NCBI RefSeq assembly: GCF_014805685.1
Contig: NC_060896.1
Span: 19,559,777 to 19,623,776, forward strand
Length of the DNA stretch: 64,000 nucleotides
Direction: 5' to 3'
Origin: Silurus meridionalis
Taxonomy: Eukaryota; Chordata; Actinopteri; Siluriformes; Siluridae
Shown here: positions 1 through 30,800 of the stretch, in pieces
Layout: every line of letters starts with the position of its first letter
Position numbering within the stretch: position 1 is the first letter of the stretch
Program-made: the position numbers and the translations under genes
Notes under the pieces: generated by a model
The model's input: only the letters and a program-made list of their open reading frames with translations
Database searches by the model: none
What the model was told of the DNA's origin: nothing

Positions 1-1145
1 AAATCCTACAGCTAAATCCAATACAATCCTATAATATAATATTTTTGTGACAGCAGTTTGGGGTAAAAGCCAGACATATAGGTGCGATGGTCACGTGTCC
101 ACATACATCTCACCATACAGTGTAGTAACATAAGTTGAGGTTAATGGTCATGAAAGCTGGTCAGATGTAATTTCTTTTGAAATTTACTATCTGGCAAAGC
201 AGAGACCTTAAAGACATTAAATTATCACAAAAATCTAATCTTGTAATAAAAAGAAAATGATTTATAGTGTCTCTCACTGATCCAAATCTGAGGGCACTAT
301 TGGGAATTCTTTTTATTTCATCAGATATCCAAGAAGTTAGCTAGGAAACAGCAATATTCCTCATATATGAGTTTACTGAGTGAAACACCTAATTAGCCTA
401 AATAAGCTGAATTAAAGGCATTATCAGCTGTATATGCTAAATCTATACATCAGTAGTGACTGTATCAAATCTGCTGTGCAGGTTCTTTAAATGTGGCAGT
501 TCCTGTCTTTGCCATTAAAAGTCGCAAAAGGAAAATATTCACCCCTTTTACACATCATTTATATTTGTCATCATGTCCCAGCATGCACCCTAGGCCTTTG
601 TTACATTTTGGATAGCTAGAACTGCTAGAGTTTACATTGCACTTTGTTTTTTTTTGTTTTTTTGATGTAGAATCTTTCAAAGCAGCATGATCTAAGACGA
701 GCATACATGCAAATCTGTTCTGTGTGTCGAGCTGTAATGCTGACATCTGATCCTTACTTTCTGTGACTCCTCTCACTCTGCCTCATTCATTCTGATCCCA
801 TTTCTGAATCTGGGAATGCTGTGGATGGTCTTAATGGACAATATTGCACTCAATTTAAGTTTCAGTTTCATCACCTGGATACAGAAGGCTTGAACTGGTT
901 CTATAATAAAAAAGACATTGTTGCTCCTACTCAACATCCTGTTAGCACATTCTGTACTGTCATGATACAGTATAATATATGTAATTATGTAATATAATTA
1001 CATATCATTATGTAAAAATATGTAATAATATAATAAAGTATAGTAAAAAATGTAGAAGAGTTGATTGATAATTTCAAAAAAGTATGCACTTGTTTCCTCA
1101 GGATTTCTTGGTTAATATCAGCCGTGGTTTGTTTCTTTTATATAC

Positions 1146-1147
<2 letters not shown>
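1..1147. other. No gene seen; probably ltbp1 intron
   Basis: AT-rich single-copy-looking DNA downstream (in the ltbp1 sense) of the 1866 donor, so presumably inside the next ltbp1 intron. Open frames are short and lack family similarity. A local A/T-rich stretch (about 960-1050) has repeated 'taatat' words. Nothing else is supportable. Confidence 0.5.
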
Positions 1148-1197
<50 letters not shown>

Positions 1198-1269
1198 CAT
1201 TTTTTAAAACTAGTAGAGAGTTTACCCCCCTCCCACCTTACGTTCAGCTTCATGCTCTACAAAGCTCAA

Positions 1270-1314
<45 letters not shown>

Positions 1315-1379
1315 CATTTTTTAAAACTAGTAGAGTTCCCCCCCCCCTTACGTTCAGCTTCATGCTCTACAAAGCTCAA

Positions 1380-1429
<50 letters not shown>
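1148..1429. repeat. Compound GT-microsatellite minisatellite (three GT tracts, duplicated spacer)
   Basis: Three (GT)n tracts (1148-1196, 1272-1313, 1382-1422) are separated by two near-identical spacers. Each spacer reads 'ttcattttttaaaactagta', a C-rich run, then 'cttacgttcagcttcatgct', ending in 'caaagctcaaca'. The third tract runs into gggt repeats. This looks like a tandem duplication of a whole (GT)n-plus-spacer unit of about 110-120 bp. Confidence 0.9.
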
Positions 1430-1430
<1 letters not shown>

Positions 1431-1473
1431 GGTGTCTTGAGTGTCAAACAGCTGGAACCAGACTGCTGTATGT

Positions 1474-1661
1474 TTATGCTTGTGTGTGTGTGTGTGTATG
1501 TGTGTGTGTGGGTGTGTCCCCCCGTGTGTTTGTTTAGTTTAGTTAACTAATCATTCCCAAATACCTAATAAAGATATCACACACATCTGCATGTGTGTGT
1601 GTATGTGTGTGTGTGTGTGTGTGTGTATGTGTGTGTGTGTGTGTGTTTGTGTGTGTGTATA
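1474..1661. repeat. Interrupted GT-rich microsatellites
   Basis: GT-rich tracts with TATG interruptions at about 1480-1520 and 1591-1661. The long Val/Cys or Thr/His open frames here are translations of the repeat and not genes. Confidence 0.85.
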
Positions 1662-1785
1662 CAAGTCCTTGGCAGAAAACACCTGGAACCAAACTGCTGA
1701 ACTATTAGGATTGTTTAAGTTTTCCGAGATTTGCTCAGTTTTTTGTTCAGTCATACCATAAAAAAGTATGGGAAATAGGTGCATA

Positions 1786-1787
<2 letters not shown>

Positions 1788-1853
<66 letters not shown>

Positions 1854-1859
1854 TTGTGT
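1788..1859. repeat. (GT)n / (CA)n tract abutting the ltbp1 exon donor
   Basis: About 70 bp of GT on the plus strand. On the ltbp1 strand it is a CA repeat beginning directly after the gtaagt donor at 1865-1860. CA-rich intronic repeats close to a donor can modulate splicing through hnRNP L in vertebrates; that role is inference here. Confidence 0.9.
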
Positions 1860-1865
1860 ACTTAC

Positions 1866-21607
<19,742 letters not shown>

Positions 21608-21610
21608 GGT

Positions 21611-21629
21611 GCATCCAAAGTTTGGATGC
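21611..21629. promoter_or_regulatory. Near-palindrome just upstream of the ltbp1 long-isoform start
   Basis: The 19-nt sequence gcatccaaagtttggatgc has 9-bp arms around one central base and ends four bases upstream of the ATG. It could form a small hairpin in the 5' UTR or be a dimeric protein site. The function is unknown. Confidence 0.35.
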
Positions 21630-22121
21630 TATTTTTTTTAACATAGATGTAAAACTAATTTAATTAGACTTAAATTTTGTTACATTTCCATCTTCAATCT
21701 TTGCTATGTTTCAAAAAGGATTATTTCAGATAATGAATACTGAGGCTTCTGGCTGTGTGCTAAATTTTCTAGGACTCCAGCAGGAGTGTGAATGGGATAA
21801 TAGGATAAAAGAGGAAAAAAATCCAGTCAATAGCACTTTGAAAGGCATAAAGAAACAGCCAATCATATTTGAGTTTGCCATTCAAGACCACACCTCCTCC
21901 TTCAGCACTTTATTGTAGAGTTGAGTCCCAATCCTGCTCTTTAACACCCTCTTGCACACTTGCCCTTGATTAAGCATCCTGTCTGCAAATAAGGGATACT
22001 TTATGACTTTATTATAAAGTGAAGTATGTTAATAAAAAGTGTTAACATTTGGGATCACATTGACATCACTGAAGATACTCAATGGGTTTTCTCAGGGTGT
22101 ACCAGTTTTCTTCTATGTGTT

Positions 22122-22178
<57 letters not shown>

Positions 22179-24950
22179 TGCCTTGTGATGGACTAGCAAC
22201 CCATTCAGGGTGTATTCCTGCTCTTACAAACACAAATGTTGTATCACTAGTTTTAAATGTAACTTACATTTATAACTCTATACTTTAGAATTAATTCAGT
22301 TAAAAAGATCTCCCTTTGATATATTCCTTTTTTTAATAGCAGAACATGCACGTTCATGCATTTATTTTATAAGGTTATAACAAAAAGCAGCACAATAAAA
22401 AAAAATCATTCAGACATAGGAACACACTCTATAACTAGTGGGCAGAAAGGTACCTCAAAGGCATAAAACAACAAACCTTGATGTTTTGCACATTAGGTTC
22501 TATTTCTGTCAGCCAAAAAAGCAATCTGAGGCAATCATGGTCAAAGACTCTGGCCAGTTGAAGTTTAGAAGATCTTTGGTATGTCCATGCCCATGAATAT
22601 AGCAGATTCTTGTTCTTTTTTCAGACAGGAGTGAAACCTAATGTTGTAAGGAAATCCTCAAGGTTTCATGTACTCTGCATTGTGACTTTTCTGCTCCCTA
22701 TAGATGTAAATAGCGATTATATAAGTTACTATAGCTTTCATGTCAGCTCAGACCAGTCTGGTCATTCTCCTCTGATCTCTCACATCAAGGCCTGAAGACC
22801 CTCAGTAAACAGGATGTTTTCTACACCATTCTGTTTAAACACTGCAGACTGCCAGAGATGGCAAAAGTACATACATCCTTCACTTAAGTAGAAATACAGA
22901 TACTTATGTTTTAAACACTTTTCCACACAAGTTAAAGTGAAGAAGTATGAGTGCTGACATGTAGCTATTATTACTACCTTATTGGTGTTGTGCTGGTAAC
23001 TGGACCTCACATCATATTAACATATTAATACAAAAGACTTTCGAATGTTTTTTTTTTATAAATGTTTCCAAGATGAACATCCACCATATTGAACACAAAG
23101 CAGAGCAAAAATGATGACGATCAGGTGATAAGGAATGTCTCTTTTCTCATTCATGTTTACATCGCCGACTCCCTCTGTCTCATCACGTTAACTACAATTC
23201 TCGTTGCCTTCTGCCACGCTTGTTGTTAGCTTTGTAAATTAGCCTACGCTAGTGGTGTGTAATGGCCAGGAAATTATAAACCAGTGGTAGGTTGAAAAAG
23301 ACACACAATGATAACAAATAGGTTGATGGGCTGAAAATGGTTCACAATGATAAGAAAACATATTAATCATGTCAACAAATAGATTAATGCTAAAGTAATG
23401 AACCTGTTTTGAAAATGTAAGAAGAAGAAAGTGAAAAGAAGAAAAGAAGAAAAAATTTAATAAATGAAAGTAAAAAAATGTCGGAAAATAAACAGTGAAG
23501 TAAAGTACTGATACCAGAAAAATCTACTTAAATACAGTAACAAAGTATTTGCACTTCATTACTTCCCACTTCTGCAGTGTGAAAATCACAGGAGATAAGC
23601 AGTTTCCGAAATGATCAAAACACCCCATCTGCTACCAACAGCCATGTCACAGTTAAAGTCACTGACTAAAATCTTTTCACGTTGTTCATGTGAATATTAA
23701 CTAAAGCTAAAGCTCATTAACTAAAACTTTGTATCGGGATGATTTTATCAATTTTGCTGCTGCCACATGATGGCTGATTGGTGTTATAGGTGTGCAGGTG
23801 CTCTGGTTAAAGCAAAGCATGAGTGTGTGTTTCCTTTTTCCCAAATGCAGTTTCTCAAACAGGAGCAAATGTGAAACTCCACACAGGTAGAAACTTGAAT
23901 TCGAAGGATCAAAACTGCAATAGTAGAGATGTAAGGTGGCAAATTTACCCCTTGATAACCAGTTGAGGAAATATCTTTTGGAAAAATGGACTTGATTTAG
24001 TGAGCAAGTTTCTATCGCAGTTGCTAAATATTTATATCATCGATACCTTATGTCTTTGTTTGTTTTTTTATGTTTAGGTTTTGCTTCCTTTCTCAGATTT
24101 TTACTGCATTTCACTGCATGTCGTACTCTGTATGTATGTGTATGTGACAAATAAAATTTGATTTAATTTGATTTGAGTTTCCTCACAGAAAGGAACTAAT
24201 AACCGAGGAAGGGAAGGAAAACACAGAATATTTGCAATTTTTAAAATAAGAAGCTATAACTGTATTTTTTGGAAAACATGTTTTACTACATCAAATTGCA
24301 ACCAAAATCAAAGATTCTACATCACTTACTGACATGTTTCTTTTCACTGTGTACTGTACCGACTGTATATGATATATTTATATGGTATTTATCGTACTAT
24401 TTGCATTGATGCATACATTTATATATCACGTGGAGGTAGTAGTGGTAGTAGTAGAAGGTAGTAGTGAAGAATCAAGCCATTAAATAAACATTTGAGATGC
24501 GTTTTTCCAGACAGATTTCATACAAACGTCTTTTATTAGCTATGCTACTCCTAAAAATTACTACATTTCGCCATCTAGAGGTAACCCAACATCAATACAG
24601 CATCAAATTGCTGTGTAATAAGAAATTTAAAGCTGGTAAGTGTTGTGTGACATGTTGTGTATTGCTATTCGATCAGAGTGTTTGTCACTTTATTTCTTGT
24701 TAGTGTGGCTTCACCTTACTGCCACCTAAACCGTAAAACAGTCAGAAAATGACATTGCATGGTCTTTCATTTTTTTACCCAGGCACCAGTTAAATGTCCT
24801 GCTGATCCTATCCACAATAAAGTATAGCACTCTTGATCCCGAAACTCCATTAAATTTTACTTTGGTGATTAATTGGTTCTGTCATAAACACAAGGTTCAT
24901 TTGAAGAATTGCAGATTGCATGAACAAGTCGTTATGAACAAGTCGTTATG
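21630..24950. other. ltbp1 / golgb1 intergenic region, left part
   Basis: Upstream of the long ltbp1 start. Holds a GT microsatellite (22116-22177), a dispersed element (22856-23577) and a repeat tail with 'tgtatgtgacaaataaaatt' (24090-24170, resembling the 3' end of a common fish SINE-like repeat). No coding exon is supported. I see no CpG island near the ltbp1 start, so its promoter cannot be pinned down. Confidence 0.5.
22856..23577. mobile_element. Dispersed repeat with 'agatggcaaaagtac' / 'gtacttttgccatct' ends
   Basis: Starts 'cagagatggcaaaagtacat' with 'acagatacttatgtttt' and ends 'acagtaacaaagtatttgca' then 'cttcccacttctgcag', so the ends are imperfect inverted repeats. An inverted piece of the same family is at about 15670-15745. 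Probably a non-autonomous DNA transposon; superfamily not determined. Confidence 0.55.
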
Positions 24951-24954
24951 AACA

Positions 24955-25690
24955 AGTCATGGCCTTCGTCCCAGAAGGAAGCCTCTTCTGAAGCTGGCTC
25001 ACAAGAAAGCCCGCAAACAGTTTGCTGAAGACAACCTGTCCAAAAGTATGAATTACTGGAGCCATGTCCTGTGGTCTGATAAGATAAACTTTCTTTCAGC
25101 TTCTCCCGTTAGGGGTTACCACAGCATATCCCCCACACATTTGATTTGGCACATGTTTTTACACTGGATGCCCTTCCTAACACAACCCTCCCCATTTATC
25201 TGGGCTTGGGACTGGCACTGAAAGTGGCTGGAGTTGATTTCCTGACCAGGGATCGAACCTGGGCCACAGTGGTGAGAACACCGCATCCTAACCACTAGAC
25301 CACCAGGGAACCTTGTGGGCTGATAAGATAAGATAAGATAAACTTGTTTGGCCAAGATAGTGTTCAACATGTGTGGCAACGCCCTGGTGAGGAATACCAA
25401 GAAAATTGTGTCTTGCCTACAGTTAAACATGGTGGTGGTAGCATCCTGGTCTGGGGCTGCATGAGTTCTGCTTGTACTGAGGAGCTGCGGTTTATTTAGG
25501 TAAACATGGATTCCATCATGTACTGTGACATTGTGAAGCAGAACATGATGCCCTGTCTTCAGAAACTGAACTTTTCCAACATTATAATGACCCCAACCAC
25601 ACTGCAAAGATGACAACTCCCTTACTGAGGTAGTTGAAAGTGAAGGTGATGGAGTGGCCAATTATGTTTCCAGACATGAACCCTAGTGAG
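24955..25690 (+). mobile_element. Tc1 transposon relic interrupted by a SINE
   Basis: Decayed Tc1 transposase text on the plus strand: 'gtcctgtggtctgataagat', then after the insertion 'aaacttgtttggccaagat', 'catggtggtggtagcatcct', 'ctggggctgcatgag' and an 'HNDPNHTAK'-like block. It has many stops. The SINE at 25091-25313 splits it, so the Tc1 copy is the older of the two. Confidence 0.8.
25091..25313 (-). mobile_element. tRNA-Glu-derived SINE, nested in Tc1
   Basis: Read on the minus strand the head is tRNA-Glu-like ('ccctggtggtctagtggtta', then a 'ggttcgatccc'-type B box), followed by a body with 'aggaagggcatccagtg' and an RTE-like tail ending 'gggagaagctgaaagaaa'. Its target-site duplication is visible: 'gtggtctgataagat' on the left (from 25071) and 'gtgggctgataagat' on the right (from 25315). 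It is transcriptionally independent relic DNA and not a tRNA gene. Confidence 0.85.
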
Positions 25691-25969
25691 CAACATTGAC
25701 ACTGTAGAACGTTTTTGCTTGTTTTTAATTTATTATTTAATTGTACTTTATTTTCTTGTAAACAAATTTAATCTTCTGTGTTTGGTTTTGTTCCGTTACA
25801 GTTTATTTCAGCCTGCTTTTAATTCACCAAAAGTGTCTCTTGAATTTGTTGTTTGGTGCAGTAATTAATGACTTTCCTGCAAAGAAATCTAGGCATGTTC
25901 AGCTTTATATATAACAATCTATTTATGTTTATGCTAATGAGTATATATGTTATGTTACAGCAGCGCCCC

Positions 25970-26110
25970 CCAACGTGTGTCCCGGCCACGGAGCGCATGT
26001 TTAGCAGGGGCAGTTCTACGCATGCGCAGCACACGTGTTTGTCCACATGACGAAGATGGCGGCGATGAGTGCCCGTGATGATGTCTCGGAATTTTGACCG
26101 TATTTGCGGA
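25970..26110 (+). promoter_or_regulatory. golgb1: golgb1 core promoter (GC-rich, NRF1-like and YY1-like motifs)
   Basis: A short GC- and CpG-rich island in AT-rich surroundings. It contains 'acgcatgcgcag' (26018-26029), close to the NRF1 palindrome, an E-box-like 'cacgtg' (26032-26037), and 'aagatggcggc' (26053-26063), the YY1 consensus often found just downstream of the start site of TATA-less housekeeping genes. No TATA box seen. The direction fits golgb1 on the plus strand. Confidence 0.6.
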
Positions 26111-26174
26111 AACACAAGCGGGTAACGATTCAGCTGCGGAAACATATTTCGCCCTCTATGATCCTAAAAAGCAG
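26000..26174 (+). other. golgb1: golgb1 probable non-coding exon 1 (5' UTR) with uORF
   Basis: GC-rich sequence ending in a good donor (aaaagcag/gtaagc at 26174/26175), immediately downstream of the promoter motifs. It contains a small upstream frame, MAAMSARDDVSEF, at 26056-26097. The first coding exon at 34187 has an acceptor 16 nt before the ATG, so a non-coding exon must exist upstream and this is the best candidate. The 5' boundary is approximate. Confidence 0.55.
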
Positions 26175-26552
26175 GTAAGCGCCAAATCTTTTCTTGTCAG
26201 TAGTGTCCCATGTTCCACGATCTCCAGTTCGCTATTATGATAGCTATTTAGATAGCTGAATACATTAGTTTCTTTTTTTTTTTTTTACCTATCCGTATTC
26301 GAGAATATTCCACCCCCGTTGATGGGATTGGCTCTCTATCAAGTCGGGTCAACTGATATCCAATCATATCATCGCGCGTGCTGTAAGAATGAGCCAATCA
26401 CAGCCAAGTAGGAAGAATTTGTCGCAAACTGGGTGCGAACCTGTTTGGGATTTCAAGATTAGTCACTTGCTTCTCTATTTAAAAACTGTTTAGGAAAATA
26501 AAATATTGGGTAGATAGATTATTTAGGCTTCGTATATTTTATTATATTTAGC

Positions 26553-26554
<2 letters not shown>

Positions 26555-26604
<50 letters not shown>
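26555..26604. repeat. (TA)n microsatellite
   Basis: About 50 bp of TA. Confidence 0.95.
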
Positions 26605-26608
<4 letters not shown>

Positions 26609-27009
26609 TTTGCATTATATATATTAGTAGTATAATCAGTGGTTAGCAAGGCAGGTACTATGTTATGTTTAAAGTGTCACGACCTAAATCTTATTCCCGT
26701 TTGCACAACATTATAATGCCATTTTAATTAAAATAGTTTTAATAAAATAAGCTTAAATGGAATGACGAGAACTAACTATCGAACCTGTTTTCTTTTAAAC
26801 CCACGGGTACCTATTGTTTCATTTTTATCCGGTTCAGCTTTTCTTCATATGAATGCTGCCCTTGTTTTCCCCGTGTCTCCTCCTCAGCTTGAGCTCATGG
26901 TGCTGGTTTCATTTCTCAGAAAATAAATATCATGCAATTTGCCTGTTTTAGACTCTTGAATTTGTAAACAAAACACAAAATCCTTCAACATTACAAATTG
27001 TGTTTATTG

Positions 27010-27130
27010 TAGTTGCATAAGGGGGGCATTAGACTTTGGATCAGAAAGGTGTGGGTGTAAATCCCTGCCATGCTGCCACCACTGGGCCCCTGAGCGAGGC
27101 CCTGCTTGGTTGTATTAATGAGATGTAAGT
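27010..27130 (+). mobile_element. SINE-like dispersed repeat fragment
   Basis: 'tttggatcagaaaggtgtgg', 'ctgccaccactgggcccctg' and 'agcgaggccctg' match the body of a common fish SINE-like repeat. The antisense counterpart is at 45318-45480. Confidence 0.6.
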
Positions 27131-27330
27131 AGAGGTTGACCGATTAATCGGTACGGATAGTTGATTACTGGCGCTATCAGGCAAAAATCCATGCTGATAG
27201 TTTATATAAAGCTGACGCCGTACACAGTGAAATGAGACAACGTTACTCCAGAACCATGGTGCTACATAAAACAACATAGCAGTACAATGTGCAAAAGAGA
27301 GACCCATAAACAAAAGTGTACCTTTTAAAC
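27131..27330. repeat. Dispersed repeat fragments ('gaggttgaccgattaatcgg' and 64-bp-minisatellite-like unit)
   Basis: 27133-27152 carries 'gaggttgaccgattaatcgg', also present at 41525. 27210-27270 ('agaaccatggtgctacataa') is related to the unit that is tandemly repeated at 39828-40230, which shows that the unit comes from an interspersed element. Confidence 0.55.
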
Positions 27331-27687
27331 GGTGCAAAAACGGCAATAACTGCATTAAGGAGGTGCAAAACAGCATGTTAACAGTATAATATGATTAATA
27401 TGATATAATATGGGTGGTGCTGAGGACATGGATGTGTACGAAGTTAAATTAGTATTGAGTATGCAATGAGTTCAGGTTGTAACAGTTCAGTAACACAAAT
27501 GTTGAGTGAGCGAGTGCTCTGCGTAAAGGTGTCTGTTAAATGCGTAAATATAACCTGTGATTTCTTAGATAACTGTTATGGGTGATGGATCTTTTTCTGC
27601 TCAGACATCTTGTATATGCTATTTATAGCAAATCAAAAACGTTCCAGATTTGACAAACGTTTGTATGTCGACTGCCGAGGACAATTG

Positions 27688-27774
27688 CTTGTATATACCA
27701 GCATAACTGGTATATACAAGCTAAAGTAAACTGGTATATACTATATACAAGCTAAAGTAAACTGGTATATACTA
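27688..27774. repeat. 14-bp inverted repeat plus 32-bp direct repeats
   Basis: cttgtatataccag (27688-27701) and its exact reverse complement (27707-27720) form a stem with a 5-nt loop. Then 'caagctaaagtaaactggta' recurs twice in tandem with a period of about 32 bp. Confidence 0.85.
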
Positions 27775-28462
27775 GGTAAAGTTTTGAAGTCTGTTACGCT
27801 TATTCATTACATGGATTTTATGTTTCTATTTAAACAGCGAACCAGGGAACTACTTAAATCTGTGGCCTCCGATTTATCCCGGTTTCTAAATTGGATCATC
27901 TTGAATGTTACCGATCGTAGAAACCAGTTAAGTTCTTTGGCATGCCCTTCACCACATATGTAGTATTCATAATGTCATAATTTAGACTCCTTTCTCAGCG
28001 CTTGTAGCATTTCCATAATTTCCTTTCATAACTGGTTTAACTGGAATATAGCAGAATGTGTGTGGGGGTTGCTGGGGGTGTGTATTGGTGCATTTGGTCA
28101 GCTGTGTTTATTTTAGTAAATCATGTGGGATTAGTTGTGCCTGCTTGTGTGGTATAGTTTATTTCGGAAGCATTTCTATGTCCTGAGTTAGGTTGTTGAG
28201 TTAATCTTTAATTTAGACATTTTAAAGTGTATTATAAAGCTTATAGTAGCTGCTTGTTGAGGGATGCATGCAGGGATTTCTCCTTTGAACAAATTCACTC
28301 TCGCTGGGTTGTTTCTTTAAAAAAAAAAAAAACAAGAAGAAAAATAGCATTTGAGTATGCAAGGTGAAGCAATTTGTGTAAATTAGCATTTGTATTGTAT
28401 TTTACAAATGGCAAGTTGACAACCATGCTTTAAAAAGTCTATATAAAATATAATCATGTTCT

Positions 28463-28645
28463 TCTTCTTTCGGCTTCTCCCATTAGGGGTCGCCACAGCG
28501 GATCATCCGTCTCCATACCCCCCCTGTCCTCTACATCTGCCTCCTTCAACCCAACTACCTGCATGTCTTCCCTCACCACATCCATAAACCGCCTCCTTGG
28601 TCTTCCTCTTTTCCTCCTTCCTGGTGGCTCTATACTCAGCATTCT
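28463..28645 (-). mobile_element. RTE-type LINE 3' end
   Basis: The minus-strand frame has PPGRRKRGRPRRRFMDVVRE then DMQVVGLKEADVEDR, the conserved C-terminus of RTE-type LINE polymerase proteins. It ends with the 'ggcgacccctaatgggagaa' tail. 5'-truncated, as is usual for LINEs. Confidence 0.85.
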
Positions 28646-28705
28646 CCTACTGATATACCCCTATAACATATAATAGTATTGTTAAATAACATATACAATT
28701 AAAAC

Positions 28706-28929
28706 CATTTCTTTCGGCTTCTCCCATTAGGGGTCGCCACAGCAGATCATCCGCACGTTTGATTTGGCACATGTTTTACGCTGGATGCCCTTCCTAACGC
28801 AACCCTCCCTATTTATCCAGGCTGGGGACCAGCACTAAGAGTGGCTGGGGTTGGTTTCCTGACCGGGGCTCGAACCCGGGCCGCAGTGGTGAGAGCACCG
28901 CATCCTAACCACTAGACCACCAGGGGACC
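28706..28929 (-). mobile_element. tRNA-Glu-derived SINE
   Basis: Minus-strand head 'cccctggtggtctagtggtt' continues into 'gcccgggttcgagccccggt' (B box), clearly tRNA-Glu-derived. The tail is shared with RTE LINEs ('tggcgacccctaatgggaga'). Flanked by the direct repeat 'aaataacatata' (28684-28695 and 28931-28942), its target-site duplication. Same family as 25091-25313 but better preserved. It sits 60 bp from the partner LINE end. Confidence 0.9.
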
Positions 28930-30699
28930 TAAATAACATATATAATAAAATTTTGTTTAAAAAAAAAAAAAGCACAGATATTTTGTTAATTTGTAAAGCT
29001 ATAAGCAGCTAGAATATATAATTAATTTAATTTCATATCATAATTATATAATATACCCAAATTAAATATACAAACATTGAAATAAGCATTTGAACATAGT
29101 AAAGCCGCAGTAAAACTTTAGAAAACGGGTTCACTGTTGTAGTAGACAAATGGTATAGAAAGAGAATGAAACGGAGAAACACAGCAAGCTAACAGGCTTG
29201 AAAAAAAAAATGCACTGGTGTACAAATGCATAATAATTTGCTGAAAACCACAACAGTGACTAAAAATGTAATTGTTTACTGCTGCTATTTGCTTTAAGAT
29301 TTAGTGTTTGTTCGCACCGGTTTAATTGAATCCATCACTGTGTTGTGAGTGAGCTGATTGTGCAACCTGATGCTCGTGAGTCACCACAGAACAGATCCGA
29401 ACAGATGCGACTGTCCCGAAGTTACAAACACACAGTTTACACAATAGCACTTCATTAAACTATACCATTTTCACATGATGAGGATTATACAGTTTTGTCT
29501 TACCGTGCTGATGTTTCACCTTCGTCCCTGACACCAGTTTTTTGTTTTGCGTGCATGTGCATCACTCTAAAACTCCCATCCCACGTAAAGCGGAGTCATG
29601 AGACGCATCCTTTTTCCTGCTGCCGGTTGACCCTGTACCCTCCACCATTTTTAATCGGCTGTGTTATCTTGTCACGCTAACCCAGAACTTGAGCAGCCCG
29701 ACTATTCGATAACCGCATTCGTTAACAATGAATTTCATTATCGGTTATTATCGCTAAGTTGTTGCAGGCGTTGTTTAGGCTATTATCAGTTGTATATAAT
29801 GTTTCTGTGAAACTCTTTTTTACTTTTGGCCTTAAGTAGTTTTTTCATGTGACTGCCATGCTGTAATCCAGTTGGGTCTAACCACCTTCGCAGAGAGACA
29901 TTTGCCGGTTTTTAGTAGAAGATCCGACAATGACCCGGCTCAGCTTGTTACAGACCTAAGAGGTGACTGTGATGTTAGCATAAAAGATTTGAACCTGTTT
30001 GAGCAGAGTATATACGTAGATGAGGTAAACGAGCTGGAATGATGAATGCCTCTCGCACACATGAGGCGATTTCCTTTCCCGTTCATTGCTGTACTATGAG
30101 GTCGGCAGTAGCCATTCCTACTAGTTGCCAGAGTAAATTTAAATAGTGGGTGGCATGATTTACCTTTAACTAGTCGGTTTTCTTGCAGCAAAAATGAAAC
30201 ACACTGGAGGGAGGGTGTATATGAATAGCATATGTTCTACAAGGAGAAGGAAAAGTGTATATGTATGCTCTTTGCCATTAGTGGTGAATGCACAAGCACC
30301 CACACACAGAGTATGGACTGGTAACATGACACATGGAATGAAAACAGAAAACAAACTATCTGCTGGTTGGAACCACAAAGTTCTGCATGGTCACACAAAG
30401 ATTTTCCAACTCTGCTATTCGCTTCACCTCTTGTTTTTACTGGGTGGCTGTTGAAAATGAAAGCTTTTTCTCTTAATTGTTGGTATTGTACAACGAGGTG
30501 ACTGGTTATCACCCAGTCCAATGAGTGGTCTTACCAGGCTTTCCATAGAAAACAAAAAGACTTCACTTCATGAATATATACAAGTCCATAGTTATCTGCG
30601 TGAATGATGTGCTCGCATGTGCCAGTAACCAATGTCATGAGGACTAATAACACCTCCGAACCAGGACAAACACTGGCTCGTAGGACGTCTTCAAATGCG

Positions 30700-30800
30700 C
30701 TATAATAAAATTTTGCATTCACTTGAACTTGCCGACCCAAACTTGTTCCAGTATGGCAATGCCCCTGTGCACAAAGTGAGCTCCTTAAGATCTGGATACA
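30700..30800 (+). mobile_element. Tc1-like family relic
   Basis: 'gacccaaacttgttccagta' and 'gcccctgtgcacaaagtgag' match the family seen at 14500-15055. Only the second-catalytic-Asp region is left. Confidence 0.55.

Noticed and set aside
25315..25345. 'agata' triple repeat as a GATA-factor cluster
   Set aside because: It is slippage in the SINE target-site duplication within a dead transposon; no promoter nearby uses it.
25116..25661. 181-residue minus-strand open frame
   Set aside because: Antisense to the SINE and the Tc1 relic; no family similarity.
28850..28929. tRNA-Glu gene
   Set aside because: The head is tRNA-like but mutated and fused to a SINE body with target-site duplication, so it is a retroelement.
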